From Flavobacteriales bacterium (lineage in GTDB: Bacteria; Bacteroidota; Bacteroidia; Flavobacteriales; Flavobacteriaceae), in contig JALVVJ010000054.1 of NCBI GenBank assembly GCA_027023475.1, forward strand, positions 1 to 51,861: a DNA stretch of 51,861 bases, in the 5' to 3' direction. Positions 42,977 to 50,333 of this stretch are shown here, one piece after another. How positions within the stretch are numbered: the first letter of the stretch is position 1; every line of letters starts with the position of its first letter. The position numbers and the translations under genes were made by a program. A model generated the notes under the pieces. That model made no database searches, was not told the origin of the DNA, and saw only the letters and a program-made list of their open reading frames with translations.

Positions 42977-43166
42977 TCCTATTGCAAACATTGAAGCATA
43001 GCGTCTTTTCGATGAGCGCCCGAAGGGCGCGACTGAGAAATCTCGACACGGATGCTTCATCCGGGACCGAATGTTACGTTCCTATTGTCCAATCCGTGAA
43101 GAGATTTCTCGTCGTTTTGCCTTGCTGACGCCGGCAAAACTTCGTCGGAATGTCATCGTTCTCCTA
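42977..43166 (+). repeat. I-type repeat copy I2 with linker
   Basis: It has the same order as I1: linker TCCTATTGCAAACATTGAAG, GCGCCCGAAGGGCGC, GACTGAGAAATCTCGACAC and GCCGGCAAAACTTCGTCGG. It is followed at once by H2, so the I-H pair is a duplicated composite. Confidence 0.86.
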
Positions 43167-43258
43167 TTGTAAACATTGAAGGCAAAACCGTATTGCGGAA
43201 ATAACAAAGGAAGACAAACCGGAGCCCCCGGATTTCCGCTTTCGCGGGAATGACAAAT
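43162..43258 (+). repeat. H-type repeat copy H2 with linker
   Basis: Linker TCCTATTGTAAACATTGAAG, then CAAACCGGAGCCCCCGG and hairpin TTTCCGCTTTCGCGGGAA with TGACAAAT. It is closely similar to H1 and runs directly into G4. Confidence 0.85.
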
Positions 43259-43600
43259 AGGATGCCCGCGGAGACCGCCGCCGAGCGAGGCGAAAGTCCG
43301 GGCGAGGCGGCAGGGCTCCGAGGGCCGCGAGGAGACGCCGAAGGCGGCTCCGAAGCAAACGGAGCAAGACCGGAGTCAAAGCGAAGCGGCGCCGGAAGGG
43401 CTTGCGGAGTTGCGAAGGGAGACCAACGCGAAGCCGCAGGCAAAGCGTGCCGGCTCCCGGAGCTGCCGAGGAAACCGAAGGGTTCCGAGGCCCGCGAAGC
43501 AAGACAAGGCGTGGCTTTGGTGTTGGGCCAAGGAAGCCGACGGCTTGCGGAGCCCGTAGGGAGACCCACGCAAAGCGTGCGGGCTCCCGGAGGAACAAAA
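43258..43600 (-). repeat. G element copy G4
   Basis: On the minus strand it starts TTTTTTTGTTCCTCCGGGAG near 43600, contains CTTCGCGGGCCTCGGAACC and GGTTTCCTCGGCAGC modules and the CGCGTTGGTCTCCCTTCGC word, and ends GGTCTCCGCGGGC. Its T-run end lies 4 nt from the stop of the DUF6588-like gene. Confidence 0.85.
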
Positions 43601-43604
43601 AAAC

Positions 43605-44678
43605 TTACCAAAGCTTGTATGACAACCTAAACGAAAGTCCCGAATAGTTTGCCAAATTGGCTTGCACCAACAAAGCCCAATGTTTCCAGTCGGCACGCAG
43701 ACCGGTTTGCACGAATATGCCGCCGTAGGAATTTTGAATGTCCAACGGGTCCTCCACGTCGGTGGCCGTGATGGACACGCCGCCCATAGGGTCGGTTAGG
43801 TAAACGGGGTATTTGCCTTTGAGTTGCAAGCTCGACGTCCCGAAAACCGCATTCAATCCGGCGAAAACCTGCCAATGCTTGCCCAAAAACCGGGCGTAAT
43901 GCGTCGATGCGGCAAAGCTATGGTAGTCGATGAGCAAACGTTGATTGTCATAGGGCCCGTTGTGATTGCCCGTAGGGTTGAACAGCGTAATCACGCCATC
44001 GGGCCGGACATCCAAATGACTGAATCCGTGAAAATAACCGTAGGCCACACCCACATCCCAAGCGGATTTTCCGGCATCGATAAAATCCAATTTGGATGCC
44101 AGGTTAAAGTCGAATGCACCGCGCAACATAAAGATTTTCAGGTCGGTTGTGGGCACGGGCAACAAAGGAATCAGACCGAAGTGTGCCGACCAAGCCGTCG
44201 TGCGGTAGCTCAGATTGAGGGCCGGCAACGGAAAACCGGCATAGCCCGAACCGCCCGGCGTTTTGAATTTGATCAGCGGCCGTCCGAATAAATCTTTCTT
44301 TTTGGAAACCAAAGTGTTTTGCAACAACGAATCGCCCAAAATAGCGGCCGCTTCCGCATTATCCGGGTCTTCGGGTTCCAGGGTTTCCAGGTTCAAATCG
44401 TTCAGGTTATAGGTGCGTTCGCTACGCGGCGCCATCAAATAAACGGTTTGTAAACCCACCGAAAACCGCCGGCCGTTATCCCGGACAAAGCCCGTATAAT
44501 CCATTTGTCCCAAACTGAAAATCAGCGCTTTGTTCAATGGCCGGGTGTAGGCATCCACCAATTTATTGCCGTCGGCCACGCCGCCCTTAATCAGGTTTCC
44601 CGTTTGTCCGGTTTCCTGTGCAAATAAACCCAAGGTCAGGATTGACCATATCAAAAGAATTCCACCGGTTTTTTTCAT
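43605..44678 (-). CDS. DUF6588-like outer-membrane protein
   Basis: This is a 357-residue secreted protein. The ATG at 44678 is preferred to a GTG three codons upstream; it gives a signal peptide ending LGLFAQ. The mature start (GNLIKGGVADGNKLVDAYTRPL) and the loop SERTYNLNDLNL recall the Bacteroidota DUF6588 family. Barrel-like strands run to the end, finishing SGLSFRLSYKLW with the terminal aromatic residue usual for outer-membrane barrels. The function is unknown. It has its own promoter, which overlaps the terminator of the ribosomal-protein operon upstream. Confidence 0.72.
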   Translation of the reverse strand: MKKTGGILLIWSILTLGLFAQETGQTGNLIKGGVADGNKLVDAYTRPLNKALIFSLGQMDYTGFVRDNGRRFSVGLQTVYLMAPRSERTYNLNDLNLETLEPEDPDNAEAAAILGDSLLQNTLVSKKKDLFGRPLIKFKTPGGSGYAGFPLPALNLSYRTTAWSAHFGLIPLLPVPTTDLKIFMLRGAFDFNLASKLDFIDAGKSAWDVGVAYGYFHGFSHLDVRPDGVITLFNPTGNHNGPYDNQRLLIDYHSFAASTHYARFLGKHWQVFAGLNAVFGTSSLQLKGKYPVYLTDPMGGVSITATDVEDPLDIQNSYGGIFVQTGLRADWKHWALLVQANLANYSGLSFRLSYKLW

Positions 44679-44702
44679 AGTGTTCACTTTTATATTTCTT
44701 TA

Positions 44703-44735
44703 CAAAAATAACAAATCCCTTTGAATTTCTTCAAA
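44703..44735 (-). promoter_or_regulatory. Promoter of DUF6588-like gene, overlapping a terminator
   Basis: On the minus strand TTTG (44735-44732), 21 nt, TATTTTTG (44710-44703). The -33 box lies inside the terminator hairpin of the rpsF-rpsR-rplI operon. The ATG is 24 nt past the -7 box. Confidence 0.7.
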
Positions 44736-44743
44736 GGGATTTG
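44712..44743 (-). terminator. Terminator of the rpsF-rpsR-rplI operon
   Basis: CAAATCCCTTTGAA and TTCAAAGGGATTTG form a perfect 14-bp stem with a 4-nt loop, followed on the minus strand by TTATTTTTG. It is 27 nt after the rplI stop. Confidence 0.85.
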
Positions 44744-44770
44744 TTTAGTTGTTACAAATATTACAAAATC

Positions 44771-45328
44771 TTATTCCGTTTGTTCGGAACTTTCATTTGC
44801 TTGCTCTTCGGCGGGCTGTGATTGGGCGGACACTTCGTCGGTTACTTCCGCTTTGGCCGCTTCGGGTTGGGTTTCTTCCAGTTTGGTTACTTCGAAAGGA
44901 AGTTCCACAATCACTTCGCGGTGCAGGCGCACCACGGCCGTGTATTTACCCAAGCGTTTCACGTTGCCACCCACCACTTTGATATACTTGCGCTCGATCT
45001 CGAAACCTGCTTCGGCCAGGGCTTTTTCCAGGTCGGCGTTGTTCACCGAACCGAAAAGTTTGCCCATTTTGCCTGCTTTGGCCGGAATTTTGATTTCCAG
45101 TGCTTGCAGTTTTTCGGCCGTTTTGCGTGCGTTTTCAATCAGGTCTTTTTCCTTGTGGGCCCTTTGGCGAAGTTTTTCGGCCAATTCTTTTTTGGCGCCC
45201 GGCGTGGCCAGGCGTGCAAAGCCCTGCGGTATAAGGTAATTGCGCGCATACCCGTTTTTAACCTTCACCACATCGTCCTTAAAGCCCAGGTTGGGCACGT
45301 CTTTCAGTAAAATGATTTCCATTGCCAT
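44771..45328 (-). CDS. rplI: 50S ribosomal protein L9 with acidic C-terminal extension
   Basis: This is a 185-residue ribosomal protein. The N-terminal rRNA-binding domain is diagnostic: MEIILLKDVPNLGFKDDVV, KNGYARNYLIPQGFA. The C-terminal domain follows with GKLFGSVNNADLEKALAEAG. L9 is usually about 148 residues; here about 37 extra residues rich in Glu, Gln, Ala and Ser follow LPFEVTKLEE. Translation may start at ATG 45328 (MAMEII) or 45322. It is last of the classical S6-S18-L9 operon. Confidence 0.96.
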   Translation of the reverse strand: MAMEIILLKDVPNLGFKDDVVKVKNGYARNYLIPQGFARLATPGAKKELAEKLRQRAHKEKDLIENARKTAEKLQALEIKIPAKAGKMGKLFGSVNNADLEKALAEAGFEIERKYIKVVGGNVKRLGKYTAVVRLHREVIVELPFEVTKLEETQPEAAKAEVTDEVSAQSQPAEEQANESSEQTE

Positions 45329-45335
45329 AGCGCAC

Positions 45336-45629
45336 TTATTTTAAAAGGTCCGTAGTAAAAGGCAGCAAAGCCAAATGACGGGCCCGTTTGATGGCCTTGG
45401 CTACGCGGCGTTGATTTTTCAAGCTCAATCCGGTGATACGGCGCGGCAAAATCTTGCCTTGCTCGTTGAGGAATTGCATCAGGAAGTCGGGATCTTTGTA
45501 GTCCACGTATTTGATGCCCCATTTTTTCAGCCGGTCGGTTTTTTTGACCTGCTTTTTGGTCTCGATATCCAGCGGAGTTAGGTAGCGGATTTCGGACTCT
45601 TTTTTGTTGCTATTTCCCAGAATCGACAT
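45336..45629 (-). CDS. rpsR: 30S ribosomal protein S18
   Basis: This is a 97-residue small-subunit protein that pairs with S6. The family core is [17 protein letters not shown]..., IDYKD-like [23 protein letters not shown] and [28 protein letters not shown] (read as overlapping pieces). A short N-terminal extension is usual for Bacteroidota. It is 5 nt from rpsF and 7 nt from rplI. Confidence 0.97.
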   Translation of the reverse strand: MSILGNSNKKESEIRYLTPLDIETKKQVKKTDRLKKWGIKYVDYKDPDFLMQFLNEQGKILPRRITGLSLKNQRRVAKAIKRARHLALLPFTTDLLK

Positions 45630-45634
45630 ACGGC

Positions 45635-45988
45635 TTAGCTTTTTTGGGTTTGTTTTTGACCGATTTTCTTACGTCGTTTTTCCGCCCACTCGGCTGCATA
45701 TTTGTCCAATTTGACCACCAAATGGCGCATAACGCGTTCGTCCCGGCGGTATTCCAGGTCCAAGCGTTCGATGATTTCCGGATCGGCCTTGAACTCAATC
45801 AAGTGGTAAAATCCGGTTTTTTTGTGTTGAATCGGATAGGCCAATTTTTTCAGCCCCCAGTCTTCTTCCCAAATGATTTCCGCACCTTTGCCGGTGAGAA
45901 AATCTTTGAACTTTTGCACGGTTTCCTTTACCTGAGATTCAGATAAAACGGGAGTTAAAATGAAAACCGTTTCGTAATGGTTCTTCAT
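45635..45988 (-). CDS. rpsF: 30S ribosomal protein S6
   Basis: This is a 117-residue small-subunit protein. The start [20 protein letters not shown] is typical, with [20 protein letters not shown] in the middle and [17 protein letters not shown] near the end, followed by a basic tail. It is first in the rpsF-rpsR-rplI operon. A TATATTTG box at 46013-46020 (minus) lies 24 nt upstream. Confidence 0.97.
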   Translation of the reverse strand: MKNHYETVFILTPVLSESQVKETVQKFKDFLTGKGAEIIWEEDWGLKKLAYPIQHKKTGFYHLIEFKADPEIIERLDLEYRRDERVMRHLVVKLDKYAAEWAEKRRKKIGQKQTQKS

Positions 45989-46012
45989 ACAAACATTAAG
46001 TTAAATTGCCCG

Positions 46013-46020
46013 CAAATATA
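46013..46020 (-). promoter_or_regulatory. Possible -7 box of the rpsF operon
   Basis: TATATTTG on the minus strand matches TAnnTTTG and is 24 nt upstream of the rpsF ATG. The -33 box is not clear. Confidence 0.55.
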
Positions 46021-46067
46021 GGAATATTTTTTTGAACCGGTCAGGTGTTGAACCGATGGAGGATGCG

Positions 46068-46296
46068 TTGTTTTTTTTGGCGCTCCGGCGCCCTGCGGTC
46101 GCCTCCACGGCTCCGGGAGCCACCTGGCGGCGTCTCCCTTCGCGCGCTCGGAGCCCTGTCGGTCTCCTCGCGGGCCTCGGAACCCTTCGGTTTCCTCGGC
46201 GGCTTCGGAAACCTGCACTTCCCTGAGCCAACGCACGGGCCACGCTTGTTTTCCTCCGCGGCTCCGGCAGCCCTGCGTTCTGCCTCCGCGGATTGG
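46068..46296 (+). repeat. G element copy G5
   Basis: It starts with a run of T and GGCGCTCCGGCGCC, followed by alternating GGCTCCGGGAGCC, GGTCTCCTCGCGGGC, CTCGGAACCCTTCGG and GGTTTCCTCGGCGGC modules. It ends CTGCCTCCGCGGATTGG. The T-run end faces the rpsF promoter. Confidence 0.85.
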
Positions 46297-46459
46297 TGAA
46301 TTCTATAATGTAGGATTCAAAACTCTTTGTACAACCCTTCATCGTAGAAATTTTCGATACACATCACTAACTGAGTATGTAATTTTTCAAATAAGTACTT
46401 ACATATTAAATTTTTTAATTACTTTTGTGTGAAAATTTTAATTCCTAAAAAGATAGCCA

Positions 46460-47068
46460 ATGATTAAAATTTCACTAACAGATTTTATTGATTTTGTTTC
46501 AAAAGCAGGTTCGACAAAGTATAGTAAGGTTAAACAAATAGCCAAAAGAAAAGACTATCAGCCTGCATTTGATTTTTGGAAACCTCTAAGAGAAGCAATT
46601 ATTAAGCTTCATAAAGAGGGAAATAATAAAAAAGAGTTAGATAATGTAATGGAAGATTTAACTGATAAAAAGAAAGAAAAAAGGTATCTTATTTTAATTA
46701 AAGCCTATAAGTCTTTCCTTGGGAGAAAAAAAATTAACTGGTTCGATCCCCCTAAAAAAAAATACTGGAAGTATAAAGAGTTAAATGTAATTTTAAATCC
46801 AGAATTAGGTTTAGAAATTAATAACAAATTTTTCGTGGTAAAATTATATTTCAAATCAGAAAAATTATCACAAAAAAAAGCAGATTTGATTTTATTATTA
46901 ATGAATAAGCATTTAAAAAAAGGTAAATATAAGGATGTAAATTTTGCAATACTAGATATCGAACGAAAAAAATTATTTGATAAAACTAATTTAAAAAATG
47001 AGCAATTTTCTTTATTGGAAGGGGAAGCATTAAGCTTTCTTACTATTTGGAGGTCTATAAAAAAATAA
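46460..47068 (+). CDS. AT-rich orphan gene, function unknown
   Basis: This is a 202-residue soluble protein, very rich in Lys, Asn and Ile. It starts MIKISLTDFIDFVSKAGSTK, with blocks KDYQPAFDFWKPLREAIIKL (about 30-50), KSFLGRKKINWFDPPKKKYW, LNPELGLEINNKFFVVKLYF (about 110-130) and SFLTIWRSIKK at the end. No signal peptide or membrane helix is present. The gene is far more AT-rich than everything around it and has no operon partner, which suggests recent acquisition. A TACTTTTG box at 46420-46427 may be its -7. I recall no family function. Confidence 0.75.
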   Translation: MIKISLTDFIDFVSKAGSTKYSKVKQIAKRKDYQPAFDFWKPLREAIIKLHKEGNNKKELDNVMEDLTDKKKEKRYLILIKAYKSFLGRKKINWFDPPKKKYWKYKELNVILNPELGLEINNKFFVVKLYFKSEKLSQKKADLILLLMNKHLKKGKYKDVNFAILDIERKKLFDKTNLKNEQFSLLEGEALSFLTIWRSIKK

Positions 47069-47092
47069 TAATATAACCTTATTCAGTATTAA

Positions 47093-48052
47093 TTAAGATT
47101 TACTTTTGTTAAAGTAAAACAAAATCTTTTCCAAGGCCGTCCGGGCCAGTTTCCGGTAGCTTTCACGGGTTAGGCCCGCTATATGCGGCGTAATGATTAC
47201 GTCGGGCCGGGCGGCAAGCCGGTGGAACACTTCCGGCCAACGATTGAGCGAGGTTTCATTCCCGAAAGCTTTTTGTTCGTATTCCACCACGTCCAGGGCC
47301 GCGCCGCGCAGGCGGCCTTGTTCCAATGCTTTGAGTAGGTGCGCCGTATTCACCACTTCGCCGCGGGACGTGTTGATGAGCCAAAAGGCCTTGCCGAACC
47401 GGTTTATCCATCCGGCATTCACCAAGCCGCGCGTCAAAGGCGTAAGCGGAACGTGCAAGCTGACCACATCGGCCTTTTGGAAAATTTCGTCCATTTCCAC
47501 CTGGCGGGCATATTTATCACCCACCCCGGGCACAATATCGTAGGCCAACACTTCCACATCGAATCCGGCCAATTTACGGGCAAAACTTCGTCCGGTGTTA
47601 CCATAGCCGATAATACCCACGGTTTTTCCTTCCAGTTCAACACCCGTATTTTCGTGGCGGTTCCACACGCCTTGCCGGATTTGGTTATTGGCCGTGCAAA
47701 CCTTACGCATCAGGTTGAGCAATAACCCGAGGGCGTGTTCGCCTACGGCATTGCGGTTGCCTTCGGGTGTGTTGTAAACGGCTATGCCGTTTTGCCGGGC
47801 GGCCTCCAAATCGATGCCTTCGGTGCCCGAGCCCACCCGCACAATACATTCCAGCTGCGGCATCGACTGCATCAGCATAGCATCCACAGGAATACGGCTC
47901 CGCACGATCAGGCAGCGGGTTTCGGGATAACGGATGCCCAATTCGAAGGCCGTGGAATACAAATCCACTTCCACCCGGAAACCGTGGTTGTGCAGGCCTT
48001 CGTCCAGCAGTTCGTGCACACGGTCGATGCGAAGGGCCAGGGGTTTAGCCAT
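47093..48052 (-). CDS. D-isomer 2-hydroxyacid dehydrogenase (SerA-like)
   Basis: This is a 319-residue NAD-dependent dehydrogenase. The nucleotide-binding motif is VGIIGYGNTGRSFA, and the catalytic residues are Arg in NTSRGEVV, Glu in VVEYEQKA, and His in TPHIAG. It lacks the C-terminal ACT domain of long SerA proteins. The ATG at 48052 overlaps the stop of the upstream epimerase gene by 8 bp. Possible roles are phosphoglycerate oxidation for serine synthesis or a hydroxyacid step linked to the polysaccharide operon; the sequence does not decide. Confidence 0.86.
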   Translation of the reverse strand: MAKPLALRIDRVHELLDEGLHNHGFRVEVDLYSTAFELGIRYPETRCLIVRSRIPVDAMLMQSMPQLECIVRVGSGTEGIDLEAARQNGIAVYNTPEGNRNAVGEHALGLLLNLMRKVCTANNQIRQGVWNRHENTGVELEGKTVGIIGYGNTGRSFARKLAGFDVEVLAYDIVPGVGDKYARQVEMDEIFQKADVVSLHVPLTPLTRGLVNAGWINRFGKAFWLINTSRGEVVNTAHLLKALEQGRLRGAALDVVEYEQKAFGNETSLNRWPEVFHRLAARPDVIITPHIAGLTRESYRKLARTALEKILFYFNKSKS

Positions 48053-49034
48053 AATATTGAGCAAAATAATCGTAGGTGATTTTCAGGCCTTCTTCCAAAG
48101 GAATCAAATCCTTGTAACCCAACAGTTTTTCGGCCTTGCTAATGTCGGCAAGCGAATCGCGCACATCGCCCGGGCGCGTGGGCCCGAAGCGGGGAACAGG
48201 CATTGTTCCGCTTATTTCGCCCAGCAAATCCAGCAGTTTGAGCAACGACACACGCCGGCCCACCGCTACGTTAAACACTTGGTTAGACGCTTCGGGGCCC
48301 GCAAAAAAAGCCAGAATGTTGGCTTTAACGGCATTTTCCACAAAGGTAAAATCGCGGGTTTGCTCTCCGTCGCCGTTGATGCGCGGCGCTTGACGGGTAA
48401 TCAGGGCTTTCATAAAAAGCGGAATCACCGCGGCATAAGGGCCGTTGGGGTCTTGGCGCGGCCCGAACACATTGAAGTAGCGCAACCCGATGGTGTCGGT
48501 GCCGTAGAGCCGGCCATACACACCGGCATAGAGTTCGTTAACCAACTTGGTTACCGCATAGGGCGAAAGGGGATTGCCCGTGCGGTCTTCGCGTTTGGGC
48601 AGTTCGGTATTGTCGCCGTAGGTGGAACTGGATGCGGCATACACCATCCGGCGGGGCCGCTTGGCCCGGCGAAACGCATCCAACACGGTTAGGAATCCGG
48701 TAATATTAACGTCGTTGGTGGTCAAAGGGTCTTCGATGGAACGGGGCACCGAACCCAAAGCGGCTTGGTGAGAAACATAATCCGCCTCTTGCATCAAGCT
48801 ATTGACCAAATCCGCATCGCGAATATCGCCTAAAACGGTAACCAGACGCGAATCACCGGAAAAAGCGCGCAGATTTTCCCATTTGCCCGTAACCAAATTG
48901 TCCAAAACAATCACTTTGCCCGCGCCGTGCCGTAGCAAATATTCCACAATATGCGAACCGATAAATCCGGCACCGCCGGTTACCAGAAAGGTGTAGCGCG
49001 AAAGGTCTTGGGTGTGGAAGGGTTTTTCGTACAT
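48045..49034 (-). CDS. UDP-sugar 4-epimerase, WbpP/VipB-like
   Basis: This is a 329-residue extended short-chain dehydrogenase/epimerase. It has the NAD motif GGAGFIGSHIVEYLL (about 20-34), HQAALGSVPRSIEDP typical of the WbpP group acting on UDP-N-acetylhexosamines, the catalytic Ser/Tyr-Lys in ASSSTYGDN and SPYAVTK, and RYFNVFGPRQDPNGPYAAVIP. Next to a UDP-GalNAc dehydrogenase-type gene it probably makes UDP-GalNAc(A). It sits 6 nt after that gene. Confidence 0.88.
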   Translation of the reverse strand: MYEKPFHTQDLSRYTFLVTGGAGFIGSHIVEYLLRHGAGKVIVLDNLVTGKWENLRAFSGDSRLVTVLGDIRDADLVNSLMQEADYVSHQAALGSVPRSIEDPLTTNDVNITGFLTVLDAFRRAKRPRRMVYAASSSTYGDNTELPKREDRTGNPLSPYAVTKLVNELYAGVYGRLYGTDTIGLRYFNVFGPRQDPNGPYAAVIPLFMKALITRQAPRINGDGEQTRDFTFVENAVKANILAFFAGPEASNQVFNVAVGRRVSLLKLLDLLGEISGTMPVPRFGPTRPGDVRDSLADISKAEKLLGYKDLIPLEEGLKITYDYFAQYYG

Positions 49035-49040
49035 ACCGTT

Positions 49041-50333
49041 CTATAATCTTCGGGTTACAAGTTCACGAGGTAAAAAGGACTTGACATCGTAGATAACCGA
49101 TTTGTCGTGAGTGAGTTTCCCGTAATCCAAACCGGCAAATTCGCTATGGGCCACGGCCAAAATCACGGCGTCGTAGGGCGCATGGGCATAAGGGTCGCCG
49201 ATGAGTTCCAGGCCGTATTCCCGTTTGACCTCGTCGGGATAGGCCTGCGGGTCGTAAACATCCACCCGGATTTTAAAACTTTTCAGTTCGTCAATCACGT
49301 CAATCACCCGCGAGTTACGAATGTCGGGCGTGTTTTCCTTGAACGTGATACCCAACACCAGCACGTGGGCATCTTTGATGGGTAAATCGTTATGAATCAT
49401 GGTCTTGACCGTTTCGGCGGCCACATATTTGCCCATGCTATCGTTCATACGCCGGCCGGCCAAAATGATTTCGGGATGATAACCCGCTTCCTGGGCCTTT
49501 TGGGCCAGGTAAAAAGGATCCACACCAATACAATGTCCACCCACAAGTCCGGGCGTGAATTTCAGAAAATTCCATTTGGTGGCCGCCGCATCCAACACGT
49601 CCATGGTGTCGATGTGGAGCAAATTAAATATCTTGGCCAATTCATTGACAAATGCAATGTTGATGTCGCGCTGGGCATTTTCGATCACCTTGGCCGCTTC
49701 GGCCACTTTGATGCTTGGTGCTTTGTGCGTTCCCACGGTGATAATGCTCCGGTATAAACGGTCGATTTTTTCGGCGATTCCGGGCGTGGAACCCGAGGTG
49801 ATTTTGACAATATTGTGCACCCGGCGCTCTTTGTCGCCCGGATTGATGCGTTCGGGCGAATAGCCGGCAAAAAAATCCCGGTTAAACTTCAAACCCGAAG
49901 TTTTTTCCAGGATGGGCACACAAATTTCTTCGGTTACGCCCGGATATACCGTGCTTTCGTAAATCACAATATCGCCGGGTTGTAGATATTTACCTACGGT
50001 TTCGCTGGCTTTTTCCAATGGGGTAAGCACCGGGCGGTTGTGCTTGTCGGTGGGTGTGGGCACCGTAACGATATAGATATTGGCACCGGCCAAATCCGTG
50101 GAATCGGCGGTTACGAATAAACCATTATTATTGTCGTTGGTATTTTTCAACACCGATTGCAAATCCGCATCTTCCACTTCGAGGGTGCTATCGGTGCCGC
50201 GGCGCAATTCGTCCACACGTTGGTGGTTGATGTCAAATCCCGTAACAGGGAATTTGCGGGCAAATTCCACGGCCAGCGGAAGTCCCACATATCCCAGTCC
50301 TATTATGGCAATTTTGTCGGTCGATGGATTCAT
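49041..50333 (-). CDS. UDP-N-acetylhexosamine 6-dehydrogenase, WbpO/VipA-like
   Basis: This is a 430-residue NAD-dependent nucleotide-sugar dehydrogenase that oxidises C6 of a UDP-amino sugar to the uronic acid. N-terminal motif: IAIIGLGYVGLPLAVEFA. Middle: TVPTPTDKHNRP, YESTVYPGVTEE and GYSPERINPGD. The active-site Cys is in GGHCIGVDPFYL (about 261). The VipA/WbpO subgroup is suggested by length and motifs. Its ATG overlaps the stop of the upstream kinase gene (ATGA). Together with the epimerase it should supply an acidic sugar such as UDP-GalNAcA for a surface polysaccharide. Confidence 0.92.
   Translation of the reverse strand: MNPSTDKIAIIGLGYVGLPLAVEFARKFPVTGFDINHQRVDELRRGTDSTLEVEDADLQSVLKNTNDNNNGLFVTADSTDLAGANIYIVTVPTPTDKHNRPVLTPLEKASETVGKYLQPGDIVIYESTVYPGVTEEICVPILEKTSGLKFNRDFFAGYSPERINPGDKERRVHNIVKITSGSTPGIAEKIDRLYRSIITVGTHKAPSIKVAEAAKVIENAQRDINIAFVNELAKIFNLLHIDTMDVLDAAATKWNFLKFTPGLVGGHCIGVDPFYLAQKAQEAGYHPEIILAGRRMNDSMGKYVAAETVKTMIHNDLPIKDAHVLVLGITFKENTPDIRNSRVIDVIDELKSFKIRVDVYDPQAYPDEVKREYGLELIGDPYAHAPYDAVILAVAHSEFAGLDYGKLTHDKSVIYDVKSFLPRELVTRRL

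Noticed and set aside
43258-43600. G element as CRISPR or tandem-repeat protein gene
   Set aside because: The modules are imperfect and alternate in type, with no constant repeat-spacer period and no stable coding frame.
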